NCBI GenBank assembly: GCA_951799405.1
Contig: OX637346.1
Location: forward strand, 8,269,215-8,333,214
Reading direction: 5' to 3'
DNA length: 64,000 nucleotides
From: Agapetus fuscipes
Lineage: Eukaryota; Arthropoda; Insecta; Trichoptera; Glossosomatidae
Positions within the stretch are counted from its first letter, which is position 1; each line of letters opens with the position of its first letter. Under the pieces are notes generated by a model that was not told where the DNA came from, did no database searches, and was given only the letters and a program-made list of their open reading frames with translations. The translations under genes were made by a program, and so were the position numbers. Below are positions 32,036 to 44,523 of this stretch, one piece after another.

Positions 32036-33767
32036 TGACCAAATTTTACAAAAACTTAAACGTTTTCTCGGAATTAAAAAAGGATTACTGTAAATATGCA
32101 TTCCATTATTTGCAATAAAGCAATACTGTTTTGCAGTGTTAGCCTGAGTGCTTTATTCTGAAAATAGAAGTTCTGCGCTTTTGCTGTTGTTGTGCAACTT
32201 TTGTATATGAAGTTTGTAAAACTTCAATATTTTCAAAAATACATGCGCTTAAGTACTGTTTCTTTTTTCACTTGTACTTTATTCCTGAAAATATTCTCGT
32301 AGAATAAAATTAAAACGAATTTCATTTTCAAGTTTATATTTTAGTATATGAATGAAATTTCAGCACTTATCGTTGAGGAAATTTCATGTAAGAAACGTTA
32401 TTTCCATACCAATTTTCATGTTGTGTTGACACAAACTCGCACACGCGGGGGAGGCTCGAAAGCCAGTTTATGAATTTTATTTTCAGGCATTTTCATGAAT
32501 TTTATTAAGCGTACAAGAAAAAAAATATCACGTGAGAAAAAGGTAATGATGCGTGAATATAATATCTTGTATATTGTAGTACAAGATATATTCTATTCTG
32601 TTATATATTTTATTCAAACTCTGAGATAAGAAACACATTGTCGGCAATCTTTCCTACTTCATTTCCTTTGAATTAACAATATTTCTCGTCGCCTCATTCT
32701 AATGTGTTTTTCAACATTCAAATTTTGTTCATCTTGATAAATGTGGATATTTTCTGAATGTGATTTTATCTCTGGATTTTGTAATATCTCCACGAGAGAG
32801 TGGGTTTAATATCTGTCTTATTATTGGCCTGTTTGAAGAATTCAGGAAATTACATTTTTCATGATTTTGGTGTAGGCGCGATTACCTACTTATATTCCTA
32901 AATGAAAGTTAAGCGAGTAAAAAATAACAAAAGTGTAATTATAAATTTGATTAAAAGCCCAAAACAAAGCTCAAATATTTTGTTCAACAATTTTGTGATT
33001 GTTTGTTTTATAAGGAAATTAATATTTTTTTCAACTACTCCCATACTGTGTTTTTTTTTTTCAAATTATTTTTTCAAGATAAAAGAAAATAAATTTGTAA
33101 ATATATTAGTGCAAATTTTGATGGTTTACTCTTAATAACATCCAGCAATGCATTTTCCCCGTTTTAAAAAGTTATCGGAACTAAAAGTTCCCGTATCGCT
33201 TCATATTACTCTGTACTTTTCATACATTTTAAGGGAAAAGTTTTCCTCTTCAAGTTTCCATTTTCCCCACATTCAGGGAATAATACATCATGATATATTA
33301 CCTTCTCCTATCGGAATGCCGATCTCTTTTCTCCTCTTAAAAATATTAATACATTTTTATGGATATGAATTATTGATAAACCCACAACCTAATATTGCGA
33401 TTGTCGAAGTCTCTCTTTTGTATTTTTTTTGTCTTATATTCCATACCATTGTTGTTTTCTGAAACGCTTTATTTCTAATGTTTTATTTATGTAAAAAATA
33501 TAGCTTATCGGAGTATACTAAATTGTTTCTTTTATGATTTTTTTTCATATTTCTTTCAATATTTATGTTATTCGGAATATAAATCTAATACAGAACATAT
33601 GTTACACATATTACTTCGGAACAATGAAAAAAAATGTTTGAAAAGGTATAAGGAAATAAATGTAAGAGTGTATTTTTTTTTAAATAAAATCTTTTGACCT
33701 TAGAAAAGAAGTTCAACCAAGCTTTTCAGCATTCCATACTTTTATTTTATCATATATTTATAATCTA
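32036..33767. other. Long AT-rich stretch
   Basis: The ATG-started 104-aa frame at 33148-33462 follows local AT composition and has no domain; I do not call it. A small hairpin, ATATCTTGTATATTGTAGTA and its continuation, lies near 32562. Confidence 0.4.
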
Positions 33768-33900
33768 AGTTGCAAAGATGTATTAACATTTAAGATACAT
33801 GTGAAATGCATGCCCACAAACAGACACGTGTAAAATAGCGCTTATAGATGCTGCATGTGTACTTACAAATTAAAATCCAAGCCTCAAATGAACATAATCG
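33768..33900 (-). mobile_element. Rep-C 3' half
   Basis: TATAATCTAAGTTGCAAAG, CATGCCCACAAACAGACACG and GCCTCAAATGAACATAATCG. The 5' half is missing. Confidence 0.8.
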
Positions 33901-34436
33901 TTGGATTAAATTGTTATGCCTGTTTTGTGTATTACTTTTCGCTTATATTTAAAAAAATAAGTTATGCTTCTATGAATTGTAAAGAAATGTTAATTTTATC
34001 TTTCATATATTTTCTTCTTAGCGTCTACGATTAAAATTTTAATACGTAAAACATAAAAGCGTACATGAATATTAAATTATGCTCCATTCATACAACCTCA
34101 TTTTTCTCTTTTCCATATTCAAGTGTTTCCATTTACATGAATGAAATAAATGAGGTGATTTATTTTATTAATAAAAGTTCATCAGTTCAGAAAATAACAT
34201 ATATTAATTTGATTCTTTACCAAAGTATTCACTTTTGTAATTAGATCCAGAAGGGTACTAAGTGCACGTGCATTTGAATGAATTGAATATAACGAGTTTT
34301 ATTAAATTTCATATTAATTGTACTCAATCATTTGAATTCTTGCCTTGCAATTTTTGGCAATGAGTAGACTTGTAAATGATCAAGATTTATTTTTCTTCTA
34401 ACATACGTAAATAAATTTACAATATTTATAACTACA

Positions 34437-34573
34437 CAGCTTAAATTTATTCATCGGATATTACACGAAACGTTATAAGAGAATTTACATTATTCTCGAC
34501 GTTTTTGTCTCCTGAAGACGTTAGTTACGTCTCTAACGAAACGTGTAATATCCGATAAATAAATTTTAACTTT
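34437..34573. mobile_element. Foldback element with HH-unit, same family as 337-591
   Basis: Outer arms CAGCTTAAATTTATTCATCG... (34437-34467) and its complement (34542-34573) form an imperfect 31-bp stem. The plus strand carries CTGAAGACGTTAG, an 8-base loop, and CTAACGAAACG (about 34513-34543). The left half includes AACGTTATAAGAGAATTTAC, the reverse complement of the distal part of the 500-591 unit. Confidence 0.55.
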
Positions 34574-36333
34574 GTAGTTATAATTATTGTAAATATGTCA
34601 AACGACCGTAATTCCAACCTAAACCTAATATGTAAATAAATACTGCGTGTTACTTATGTAGAGCAAAAAACTGATCTCAAAATTTATTTCCGTTTTTTTT
34701 TTCTTAAAAAGAATCGTAAAAAGGAACGCACTTCACTGCCATATCTCGTCGTAGCCAAAAACATATCGAAATTAAATTTTTATGTTTTTTTTATGAATGG
34801 CATCTGTTGAACTAGGTTCAATTATTATCGTCGATGATGGAACATGACGAGGGTCGATCCGGCGCTGTTTCAAAAAACGCCTATTCGATTGCCACTGCCT
34901 TGTTTGCTTGACCATAACGTCACCTAAGAATTCAAATAGACATTAAAAATCACAAAAAATGAATTTCACTTCAAAAACAATAAAAATAAAAACTAAGGGG
35001 AAAAATTAAACGCTGTGCAGTCAGTCATTTTAAGGCTTCGTAGCAGAATATATTTTTCAGTAGAGTAGACTCGAGTGTTTGACTTAGTCGGCCTCTGACG
35101 CCTCTCAATTTACCTTTGACGATGTTTGGGGGGCGGCTTGTATCACTTTAAACGAAAGAGATGAAAGTTTGACGCCCCTTCACGGCTCCGTCAGTCATCC
35201 GCCCCTCAAACTTTAAAGGAATATAAAAAATAATTAACAAGGCAACGTTTTCTTCCTGGAAAAGGTTTCATGAAAAACATTCGAGTGTTTTCAGTTAAGA
35301 AAAAATATATCTCGCTATCAAATGCTTTGAAAGTAAATATATGAGAAAGGTTTTTTTCTCTTCTATCTTCTTTATTTTTTTTTTTAATAATTTTGTGACG
35401 AGGAATGTAATTCACCAATTTATTTTTGTCTGGCCATAAACAGGTTTATGTACTATTGTGTCTGTGTACAGCACTTACGCGGTAATCGAGTATATACGTA
35501 ATGGTGTATACTCAAGGTACTGTTCTCTATTGCCTCTCTACAAATTTCTGAACTCACAGGTGTATGACTTAATTAAAGTTATTGCACAATAAAAAAAGAA
35601 ATAGAAAAAAACCTAAAAATGGAAATTCATATCATAGATATTGTATTCACTTATTTGTTCATATTCTATTCAGAGTTATCTAACCAATTTAAGCCCATCA
35701 TATTATTTCTTATTTATGGATAAAAAAATCAATACGATTTTTACATGTTAGTCAGAAAAAAACGTCTTTGAATAAGCTTCACCTTTTACTGCCCATTCTA
35801 TTCACAGTTATCTTGTAAGTGTAAACCATTTATAATACGTCATGTTCATCTATAGGGATTTACTCTCATTGACGCTAGTTAGAAAGAAATAATCGTCTCT
35901 GAATAAGCCTCTAATAATAAAGTCTCGGTGAATGCTCGATAATAAACAATAATTCTGGCTCAGCCTCTTTAGTACTGACGTGAATGAAGTTTCCAAGGAG
36001 AAAAGCGTGCTACGTAAGTAGAATACACACTAAATATGACGTGAGCTTACTCGGTATTATTCAGAAACATTTAGTCCGTTGATGATCCACGGAACGTTAT
36101 TATTTTAATGAAAAATTCAGTTTTGGTGGCGGATGATCCTGGACTAATTGCCTTTGAATGAAACCGATGCGAAATTATTATACAGGTACTTTTATAAGAG
36201 ACAATAATATAAAGTGACGCGCATTGTATCACTTTTTTGTTGTGTTTAGAAATGTGTTGATGAAATACGTAACTACTTCTAGAAATTTGAAAAGTATTTT
36301 GTTTTCTCCATATCTTAATCTTGCATACTATTC
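34574..36333. other. Long stretch without genes
   Basis: A GC-richer patch at 35085-35215 (GGGGGGCGGCTTG, GACGCCCCTTCACGGC) has no open frame. The rest is AT-rich. Confidence 0.4.
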
Positions 36334-37476
36334 AACACGTTACGCGTAAGTATATGTTTAGGATTTTTTCTTCATTTTATGTTCTATATTTAATTTATTC
36401 ATTTGCAAGAGGAATATTTTAAAGTCCCTGTTACATATGTTTTTTAGTATTACTATTTACACGTCGCGTCGTAAATCCTATTCGATAAAACCTTCTAGTT
36501 AGTTTCTGAATCTTCTACGTTTTTCTACAAACTTATATTTCTAAAAGATATTTATGCAATTTTAGAAAACAATTATTTTTGTATCGACGATATGTGATAC
36601 GGGTTGTGCGTAAGTAAATATCTAGATTTTTGAAAAAAATAAAAGACTGCAGGAGCACAGCGTTTCAGAAAAGTTGGAAACCAGTTGATTTTTTCCTGTT
36701 CCTAGAAGACCAGATATTAATTCAATGTGCAAACATGTTCTGGTACAAGCTTACGTGAAAGATTAACATTTAAAGGTGTTCTGAAGCTTCTAATCATATT
36801 AGATCTGTTGAAATCTACTCGAAGATTGTTTATTTGTAATTAATTGAGCACGGTAATTACTATTTCCGTTATTGAGGTCGCACTACTGACATCTTTTGAG
36901 CATGATTTTACCGCCACAAAACGATTCTTAAACACGGGTTTTTTTCGCTTGCATTCCATTAACTTTTTGTGTGACTGAAAAACATGTAGACTCAATACGA
37001 GGAATACTTCAAGACGGTTGCAAAATGTAAGTGCTCTCAAAGATGTTATGGTTATTGGTAGGTAGGTTTTTCAACCAAAAATGTATGTACATCTCCAGAG
37101 ATACTCCAGATATTTCTGGATTTCCATGTTTACTTTCCCATATCTCCATCGACAATGATGCGAACGTTCGGATGGAATATTAAAATTTGAAGATTTCAGT
37201 GCAAGTTGAAAGCTTTATGTATATACTCCCTTTAAAAGGGTTTGATGACATCACATTCAAAATTTCTCAGCTATCTCTCATCTTCAGTCGAAGAAAAGTA
37301 TGCAATTAATTGAAAAAAAATCTCTTCTCGTTTCCGCTTTTCATTGGAATATTATATTAAGTAAGGCAAATAATGTTAAATTTGTATTTCGGCAAACGTA
37401 ACGCTATTTTACACATTTTAAGTGCATTTAAAAAGATGTATAAATATTGAGTTTTTCCAGTGTTTTTTTTTATTTA
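36334..37476. repeat. Duplicated segment X (first copy)
   Basis: Starts AACACGTTACGCGTAAGTAT and ends near TTTTTCCAGTG. It is repeated in direct orientation at 43358-44506, about 7.03 kb away. The left third and right end differ at several per cent of positions with small indels, while 36840-37260 is almost unchanged. A 66-codon minus-strand frame (37040-36840) is identical in protein in both copies. No transposon ends recognised. Confidence 0.9.
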
Positions 37477-38460
37477 ATACTCCTAATTTCAATGATCTGT
37501 GATTGATTTTACTTAATTGTGTTGTTACTCCGATTTCATTCATCGATTCGCATTTTTACTTTGTTAAACTAGAGTTCTACATACTCGTATACAGGCGTTA
37601 GTTGCAAAGATATTTTAAATGTAGATCCTTTGAATTTGTCATGTATTTTATATATTTGTACACATAATTTTGGATTTTTTTTATTAATGCTGATATGGAT
37701 AACTATACTATTGTCAATCTTTTATTGCAAACAAAAATGTAGCTAGTTTTCTAAATAATGATATTTTTTATAAGCAAATTTTTCAAAGGATTCCCTTTAT
37801 TGAAGTTCACATAGAGTGGCTCCACAAGAATACATGTTAAATATCGGGGGTGCAGTCTGGTCCCATCGATAACATGCAGGGACGCTAACTGGCACCTGGA
37901 AGTGACGTTAATATCGTCATTAGCACGTCATTATGCACATTGCCCATATAGGCTGTCGCGTCTTTATTCAATTTTGCGTGCATTTAGTCAATTATTGCTG
38001 AAATTAATTGCTCTAATTTTGATAATTACCTAGCAGCAAATTTTCCGTCAAATTGAAGGAAAAATAATCATAACTTTATTTTCAGTATAAAATATAAAAC
38101 TGAAATAGAGGGTTTTTATTATGCTGCAGTTTTGTAGAATTCAATTCAGTTAAAACTAACTCAGGTATTGTCATTTTTTCCATGCAATATTCATCAACTC
38201 TTTTCATTCGTTTAAGATGCTCAAAACTTCTAACAATCTTACCTCTACAACGCTGATTAAATCTTTGAGAAAAATATATTTTATTCTTTAAATGAAAAAA
38301 AGTGCATAATTTGAGACTTCTGTTTACAGTGAACATTCGTTATCAATCAACCTGTATCAAAAGCTTCTTCCTTAAATAGACATGAACCATCTCGTTTGAC
38401 AGACATTTCAAGTTTGACTCTCGAACAATGCTTCTAAAGTGATGGGAACATCTACCTCCT
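37477..38460. other. No gene seen
   Basis: 37840-37960 is somewhat GC-richer and unique in the window. The minus frame 38082-38336 shows no coding bias. Confidence 0.4.
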
Positions 38461-38846
38461 CTCAGCTTTGATAGCTAGCGAAGAGAGTGTCAGCTTTGAT
38501 AGCTAGCGAAGAGAGTGTCAGCTTTGATTGCTAGCTAAAAGATCAGCAGTTTTGATTGCCAGCTGAAAAATATCATCTCTGATTGTTAGCTAGATAAAAA
38601 ATAGTCAATTGATCACTAGCTACAAGAGTATCTATCAACCATCAAGAGAATTGAAGTTCTGATTTAAAGTGATTGGAACATTTGCCTCCTCTCAGCTTTG
38701 ATTGTTAGCCAGAACGATATAAGTTGATTGCTGGCTAAAATAATATATGTAAGTTCTGATTGCTATCTAAAAGATTATCAGGAAGAAAAAGGCTCTGCTT
38801 CAATAGAGTATAAGTTTGAATTGGTAGCTGGGTTGATAGATAGCTA
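38461..38846. repeat. 28-bp minisatellite next to candidate exon
   Basis: The first units are exact (CAGCTTTGATAGCTAGCGAA at 38463, 38491), then decayed copies of CAGCTTTGATTGCTAGCTAA. CCTCCTCTCAGCTTTGAT recurs at about 38456 and 38686, showing a higher-order duplication. It ends about 40 bp before the open frame at 38883. Confidence 0.75.
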
Positions 38847-38903
38847 GTAGTGTATCAAGTACCAGGAGTACAGAGACTTTGAGAGGTGTTCGAGCAGGGC
38901 GTG

Positions 38904-39197
38904 ATGCGCCTGCTTGTACTGAACTCGCTCATCATGTTCGACATAGTGTTTGTGTTCTTCCTGTTTCTGGTCGGCGTTACCTGCTTTGTCTACTACATGC
39001 CTGGTAACGTGCGCCGGCCCGCGCCCGTGCTTGAGGACAATATGGACTCTGATTTGATTCCGCCACCGCCCCCGTTCGACTCCAATGACAGTCCAGTGGC
39101 TGCGAGGTCGTACAAGTGTGCGCCCTCGGCGTACATCTGTATGCCGATGACTGTCGACAGAGACCGCAAAGAGAGAGGGCCGGTTCATGATGTTTAG
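38904..39197 (+). CDS. Candidate exon: single-pass membrane protein (97 aa)
   Basis: I do not recognise the family. The frame opens at 38883; the first ATG is at 38904 and TAG ends at 39197. Residues 3-31 (LLVLNSLIMFDIVFVFFLF and LVGVTCFVYY) form one strong membrane segment. A hydrophilic tail follows with NVRRPAP, an acidic stretch, IPPPPPFDS at 52-60, paired Cys at 72 and 79, and a charged DRDRKERGP end. Wobble positions are strongly G/C while all surrounding DNA is AT-rich, which supports real coding under selection. TATG|GTAAGT at 39203-39211 is a consensus splice donor just past the stop, so an intron in the 3' UTR or an alternative frame is possible. If it is an internal exon, the acceptor would be the AG at 38884-38885, though its pyrimidine tract is poor. 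It begins right after a 28-bp minisatellite. Confidence 0.55.
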   Translation: MRLLVLNSLIMFDIVFVFFLFLVGVTCFVYYMPGNVRRPAPVLEDNMDSDLIPPPPPFDSNDSPVAARSYKCAPSAYICMPMTVDRDRKERGPVHDV

Positions 39198-39205
39198 CTG
39201 TTATG

Positions 39206-39948
39206 GTAAGTCAAACACTTCTTTAATAACTTCAAATATGCGATTCTTATGGTATGAAAGGAAGGTATCAAGGAGTTTATTATAAAACAGATAGATATGT
39301 ATGAGAACACGGAAAAACATTTTATCATCATTTTCATTTATGTATCTCATTTTGAAAACAATCAAAGATTGCCGCCTTTGATTCTATTTACCTACTGCTC
39401 GTGTACTATTTAGAAATTGTTAAGAATGCGATTTATTTCAGCCCGCTCCAAAAACACAACATGTTGATGAAGATAAAGTGCGATAATTAATCTAACAGAG
39501 TCTTCATTATTGTTGACCTGATTTGCATGAAAACTTTTTATAATTTGTGAATGTGTGGAGTGACGTAGCATTGTAAACTAGTTTTTGCTCACATGCTGAA
39601 ATTGATAACTTACTCGGTTGATTAGTTGGCAAGTTGATAGGAATGAAGGCAAATATACCAGGAAAACGTACCTTTATTGAAAATATATATTTTGTAAATC
39701 AAACAAGAAAAACCTTTTTCCAATGTATCCCGTAGCCTCTAATTGCATAGTAATTTATGCATTGAAACTTTTTCAATCGCCTCGGTATTCTCATTTAAAA
39801 GTTGACGTTATTAATTTTCACGCTGGTCGCGTAAAGTAAAATTAATTAAAAATAAATTGGCAATCGGGAAGACGTAAAATTTAAATCAACATCGGGAAAT
39901 CGTTTTCCTTTAGAGCAGTTGCAGCCTTTCCTTTAAATGCAGCCCATA
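39206..39948 (+). other. Probable intron after candidate exon
   Basis: AT-rich sequence following the GTAAGT donor at 39206. No acceptor-exon pair recognised downstream on this strand before 46.9 kb. Confidence 0.3.
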
Positions 39949-40118
39949 GCCCAAGCATAGAATCTTACGTTTTAAACGCAACCATAGCGTTTTCTAAAAA
40001 AATGTACAAAAATAAAACGCTTACTAGATGCTCTGTTATAGTTTTCATGCATTTTTGTTAAAGCGCTGTGGTTGACTTTCAATGTTAAAGTTTATACTTA
40101 AGAGATGTTGCTTGGGCT
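39949..40118. mobile_element. MITE-D, complete
   Basis: Ends GCCCAAGCATAGAATCTTAC and TAAGAGATGTTGCTTGGGC; inner GCAACCATAGCGTTTTC and AAAGCGCTGTGGTTGAC pair as well. Confidence 0.65.
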
Positions 40119-41566
40119 TCATAGCTGTATTAGAGAAAACTCGTGTTCAAGAAGAGATGGAGGTGTCATTGTAAATCTGTGGCGTAGTTTTGAAACTGCC
40201 ACCATTGAGTTTTGCTGATATTCAGATGCAGTGCACTCTAGAGTAGTGTTGGATCGAGTTAGCAAACTTGGGTTATGATGTCACCAGCCATAGGGTAACA
40301 TAAATGGTTCTAGCTATGTACGAAGTGCATTGTAATAAAGCAAGTTACGTATTGTTCCCATGTGTTGTGATGCTATTGTTGCATAAATTTCATGTTGACT
40401 TTGTACAGCTTTGTTACTTAACCTTATTTATTAAATGAGTGGGTATCGAATGTAAATCTTACCTCAAGGCTTTTCAGCAAGCTCAGTTGCTGGTTAAAGT
40501 GACCTCACAAAACTTGGTTGTCCATTTTGAATATTGATCGTATAAGACAAATTTTCGCGTCATTTGTTGCAGAAAACTTTTATTGTTTTTTCTCTTACAT
40601 GACCTGCTGTGTTTGCAAAGCTTTTCATACTAGAAATAACTGGATCGAAGAAATTACACTATTGATTTCCAAAGCGAAGGTAATAAAGCATCATTGTGTA
40701 TTCAAAACAAAGTATTTTATAGTTAGATTACAAATCGAAGGATTTTAACGTGATGTTGTAAAATATGTCATTTTTTATTATTACTCAAATCCCGTGGGCT
40801 TGAATACCGATCCGGATTTAAGGACCAAAAGTCAGAATACTTTTGAGAGTATGTACTCTTTGTTGGCTATGAAGTTCAAAGAAGTGTAAATCTATAGAGT
40901 TTTCTGCAAATGTCGCTTCCATTATATCTAGTCATCCGAAGTGTTCTTCATATTCAAACTTCGCACCACAATAGCGTCCCAGGAGATGTTTACTTTCGTC
41001 GCTACAATTCTCAGACCTTCCTTGGGCAACATTTTACGCTGCCTTTCGTGCTTAATCGCACGTATACAGACTGCCTCCGCAGTCTATTTCGATACATTTT
41101 TCTGGTCTCAAATAATTTTACATTGTAAATTATGAAATATTGTTAAGGAAACGACAGCAGAAGAATATTTATAATTCACAAAACAGAATAACGAATGTCT
41201 CTTGTTTGCTATTCAACCTTTCTTTACACTGAATAACTGAATGTTTTATGATACCTTTCAAGCGCAGATTTTTTTATCTACATCAAATATCACCTATATT
41301 TTGCAAGGAATATAAAAAACGTACGCACAGTTTTTTTTGCGCATAATTCTACTGGGAAAGTTTTCATTAATGGGAATATCTTATGTACGGATAGATATTT
41401 TTTTTTCCATTCTGTTAATTTAGTTCTAAACAAACTGTCACAATTTTTCATAAAAAAAATCATTTTTTTATACTTGCGTACCTACATGATTTGGTTGATT
41501 TAAACTCATTATTTTTGCAAAGAGTGCCTTCATTTATATTTCCCATTGTGTTAAAAATGTGCTTAT
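40119..41566. other. No gene seen
   Basis: Frames 40518-40748 and 40910-41128 have AT-type codons and no motif. Confidence 0.4.
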
Positions 41567-41820
41567 TCTATAATCTATAATCTAAGCTGCAAGGATATGT
41601 AAGCATTTAAGGCTCATATGAAATGCATGCCTACAGACAGGCACATGCAGGTTCGCGCCTACACATTCTGCATGTGTGCATACAAATAAAGAAAACCTCA
41701 CATGGACATAAACCTTGCAACTCCTGCCGCCGTTCCCTGAACCGGGGTGGCATTGGCAAAAGTGAACCGATTTTTACAGCACGGGTGGTCAGCCTCGTAC
41801 CAACCTATCAGTCAAGGAGC
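41567..41820 (-). mobile_element. Rep-C, near full-length
   Basis: CTATAATCTATAATCTAAGC tail, GGTTCGCGCCTACACATTC, CCGGGGTGGCATTGGCAAAA and CCAACCTATCAGTCAAGG. It ends 50 bp before the Harbinger-like MITE. Confidence 0.85.
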
Positions 41821-41872
41821 TCTTAATATGATTAAAGCTATTTTTATTTTCCTTGTTTTCCTGTCATACTTA

Positions 41873-42048
41873 GAGCCCGTTCCCACTTGTCGGGTGTCGG
41901 ATCCGTATACTAATCGGAGCTTCCAGTGGCAGAAAATTATGTATGGAGCTATTCACACTTGTCGGAAGCCGATTTTGTCCAAAAATGTTCTGCCACTGGA
42001 ACCTCCGATTAATATACGAGCCGACACCCGACAAGTGGGAACGGGCTC
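41873..42048. mobile_element. Harbinger-like MITE, TTA target duplication
   Basis: A 176-bp foldback element starting GAGCCCGTTCCCACTTGTCG and ending with its complement. The arms extend about 60 bases with a few mismatches (GTATACTAATCGGAG versus GTATATTAATCGGAG). TTA flanks both sides (41870-41872 and 42049-42051), fitting the 3-bp TWA targets of PIF/Harbinger transposons. There is no coding capacity. Confidence 0.75.
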
Positions 42049-42813
42049 TTACTGTATGGCAAATAAATCAATGCTTCTTGTCTGTCTTTTATTAAACATT
42101 CTTTTCTCGTCTTAAAACGACCGTTTTACATTTTAAAACGCAAACCTTAACAATTTTAAAATACTATTAAAAAAATGTGTACATTTTCTACAACTCCATA
42201 AAGTAAAATTAGAGTTTACCTTCTGAATTCTCACATACTTTCACGTCAGCGTTGAAAGATATGCACTATTAATTTGTTCTAAGAACGAGTACATAAACTT
42301 CAGAAACACATTTCCTGTGAACTCGGGATCACTCGAATAAATCCGTGAAAATAACGAGAATATCTTGCGTCGTTACGTGATATCTGAAAAGCTTAGAAGA
42401 CATCCTCATATTTAAGAACATAAAATATTTTTCACATATAAAAAGAACACACACGTAAAAAGACAAACACATTTCATGCACACACCCACAAACATTCGTT
42501 TCAAATCAAAGTTCGTGTACACATTGGTATGTACTTATTGGAAAACTGCAATAGCACGATTTTCTTATGAAATATTTCCTCGTGCATCTATTTTTATGTC
42601 ACGTAAACTTTTCATTGAAATCTTCTCGTTGCTATAAAAGATTTCATTTCTTGTACCTTTTTCCGTAAACATGATAAATTCCTATCGCAGATTTTCCTGC
42701 ATATAGGTTTTTATATTTATTAAAGTATATTTTGCATTCAACTAAAAGATTGGATTAAAAACATAGTACATTGATTAAATTTTATCCTAGTAGTCTAAAG
42801 ATGAAATTTTACA
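42049..42813. other. AT-rich, nothing recognised
   Basis: A (CA)-rich run near 42445-42490 is the only simple sequence. Confidence 0.4.
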
Positions 42814-43055
42814 AAAACATTTTCTAGGATGACTTTTTTTCCATGAATTTAAAAATTATAATTACTCAGCGTTAAAAGATGGCTGAAAATTGAAAATGCA
42901 TTTTCAGGATAAAAATACCGACGGCTGCATTACTTTGCACTTTTCTCTTTTTTTCGTAACCAGAGCAAGACTCATTCTTTAAAAAGCTTTGTGCGCTTGT
43001 ATTATACGTATCTCTATCCTTCTTGAACAGTGGTTCTTAAACTTTTTTTTGGACC
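42814..43055. repeat. Direct repeat Y (242 bp, left)
   Basis: Identical over 242 bases to 44524-44765 by direct comparison. Its right end is CAGTGGTTCTTAAAC, eight T and GGACC, which resembles a hAT-type terminal repeat, and it is cut off there by SINE-B. Confidence 0.95.
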
Positions 43056-43350
43056 GTAGTCCAGGTGGTAACACTTCGGAGTCGTAACTGGAAGGTCATG
43101 GGTTCGAATCCCGGCGGAGCACAGAAAATATACCATTTATATTTTCAAATTTGCTCTTCGCTGGGTTGAAAAAATTCATAAACCTTTACCAAAGACCGGT
43201 CATCAAAAGGTCCATCCAGCCTTACAACAACTGGGTCTTGCTTGAGAATTGGCGCTTTTTACAGCGACGACCAAGCTCGCAGAGGGCTCTTGAGGTGTGA
43301 TACACACAAAAACAGCGCTCACCAAATAAATCAGCCTAATTTATTTATTT
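43056..43350 (+). mobile_element. SINE-B, full-length
   Basis: tRNA-derived head: TAGTCCAGGTGG fits an A box and GGGTTCGAATCCCGG is a perfect B box. The body runs through TTCGCTGGGTTGAAAAAATT, CCATCCAGCCTTACAACAAC and CAGAGGGCTCTTGAGG to an AT-rich tail. It matches the minus-strand copy at 62205-62553. Its 5' end abuts repeat Y exactly. Confidence 0.8.
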
Positions 43351-43357
43351 TATTTTT

Positions 43358-44506
43358 AACACGTTACGCGTAAGTATATGTTTAGGATTTTTTCTTCATT
43401 TTATGTTCTATATTTAATTTATTCATTTGCAAGAGGAATATTTTAAAGTCTTTGTTACATATGTTTTTCAGTATTACTATTTACACGTCGCGTCGTAAAT
43501 CCTATTCGATAAAACCTTCTAGTAAGATTCAGAATCTTCTACGATTTTCTAGAAATTTATATTTCTAATAGGTATTTAAGTATGCAATTTTAGAAAATAA
43601 TTATTTTTGTATCGACGATATGTGGTACGGGTTGTGCGTAAGTAAATATCTAGATTTTTGAAAAAAATAAAAGACTGCAGGAGCACAGCGTTTCAGAAAA
43701 GTTGGAAACCAGTTGATTTTTTCCGGTCCCTGGAAGACCAGATATTAATTCAATGTGTAAATATGTTCTGGTACAAGCTTACGTGAAAGCTTTGCGTTTC
43801 AAGGTATTCTGAAGCTTTTAATCATATTAGATCTGTTGAAATCTACTCGAAGATTGTTTATTTGTAATTAATTGAGCACGGTAATTACTATTTCCGTTAT
43901 TGAGGTCGCACTACTGACATCTTTTGAGCATGATTTTACCGCCACAAAACGATTCTTAAACACGGGTTTTTTTCGCTTGCATTCCATTAACTTTTTGTGT
44001 GACTGAAAAACATGTAGACTCAGTACGAGGAATACTTCAAGACGGTTGCAAAATGTAAGTGCTCTCAAAGATGTTATGGTTATTGGTAGGTAGGTTTTTC
44101 AACCAAAAATGTATGTACATCTCCAGAGATACTCCAGATATTTCTGGATTTCCATGTTTACTTTCCCATATCTCCATCTACAAAGATGCGAACGTTCGGA
44201 TGGAATATTAAAATTTGAAGATTTCAGTGCAAGTTGAAAGCTTTATGTATATACTCCCTTTAAAAGGGTTTGATGACATCACATTCAAAATTTCTCAGCT
44301 ATCTCTCATCTTCAGTCGAAGAAAAATAGGCAAATAATTGAAAAAAAAACTCTTCTCGTTTCCACTTTTCATTGGAATATCATATTAAATAATGCAAATA
44401 ATGTTAAGTTTGTATTTCGGCAAACGTAACGCTATTTTATATATTTTAAGTGCATTTAAAAAGATGTATAAATATTGAGTTTTTCTAGTGTTTTTTTTTT
44501 ATTTTA
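43358..44506. repeat. Duplicated segment X' (second copy)
   Basis: Direct copy of 36334-37476. It begins right after the AT-rich tail of a SINE-B and ends before a short AT-rich linker leading into repeat Y'. In the 66-codon antisense frame the only base change seen (A to G near 44023) is synonymous. Confidence 0.9.
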
Positions 44507-44523
44507 TTATATTTTTATATTTT

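Noticed and set aside
33148..33462. 104-codon ATG-started plus frame
   Set aside because: AT-driven codons, no domain or signal peptide pattern, no splice or promoter support.
38455..38850. CRISPR array
   Set aside because: Units are contiguous and decayed with no spacers, in eukaryotic DNA; it is a minisatellite.
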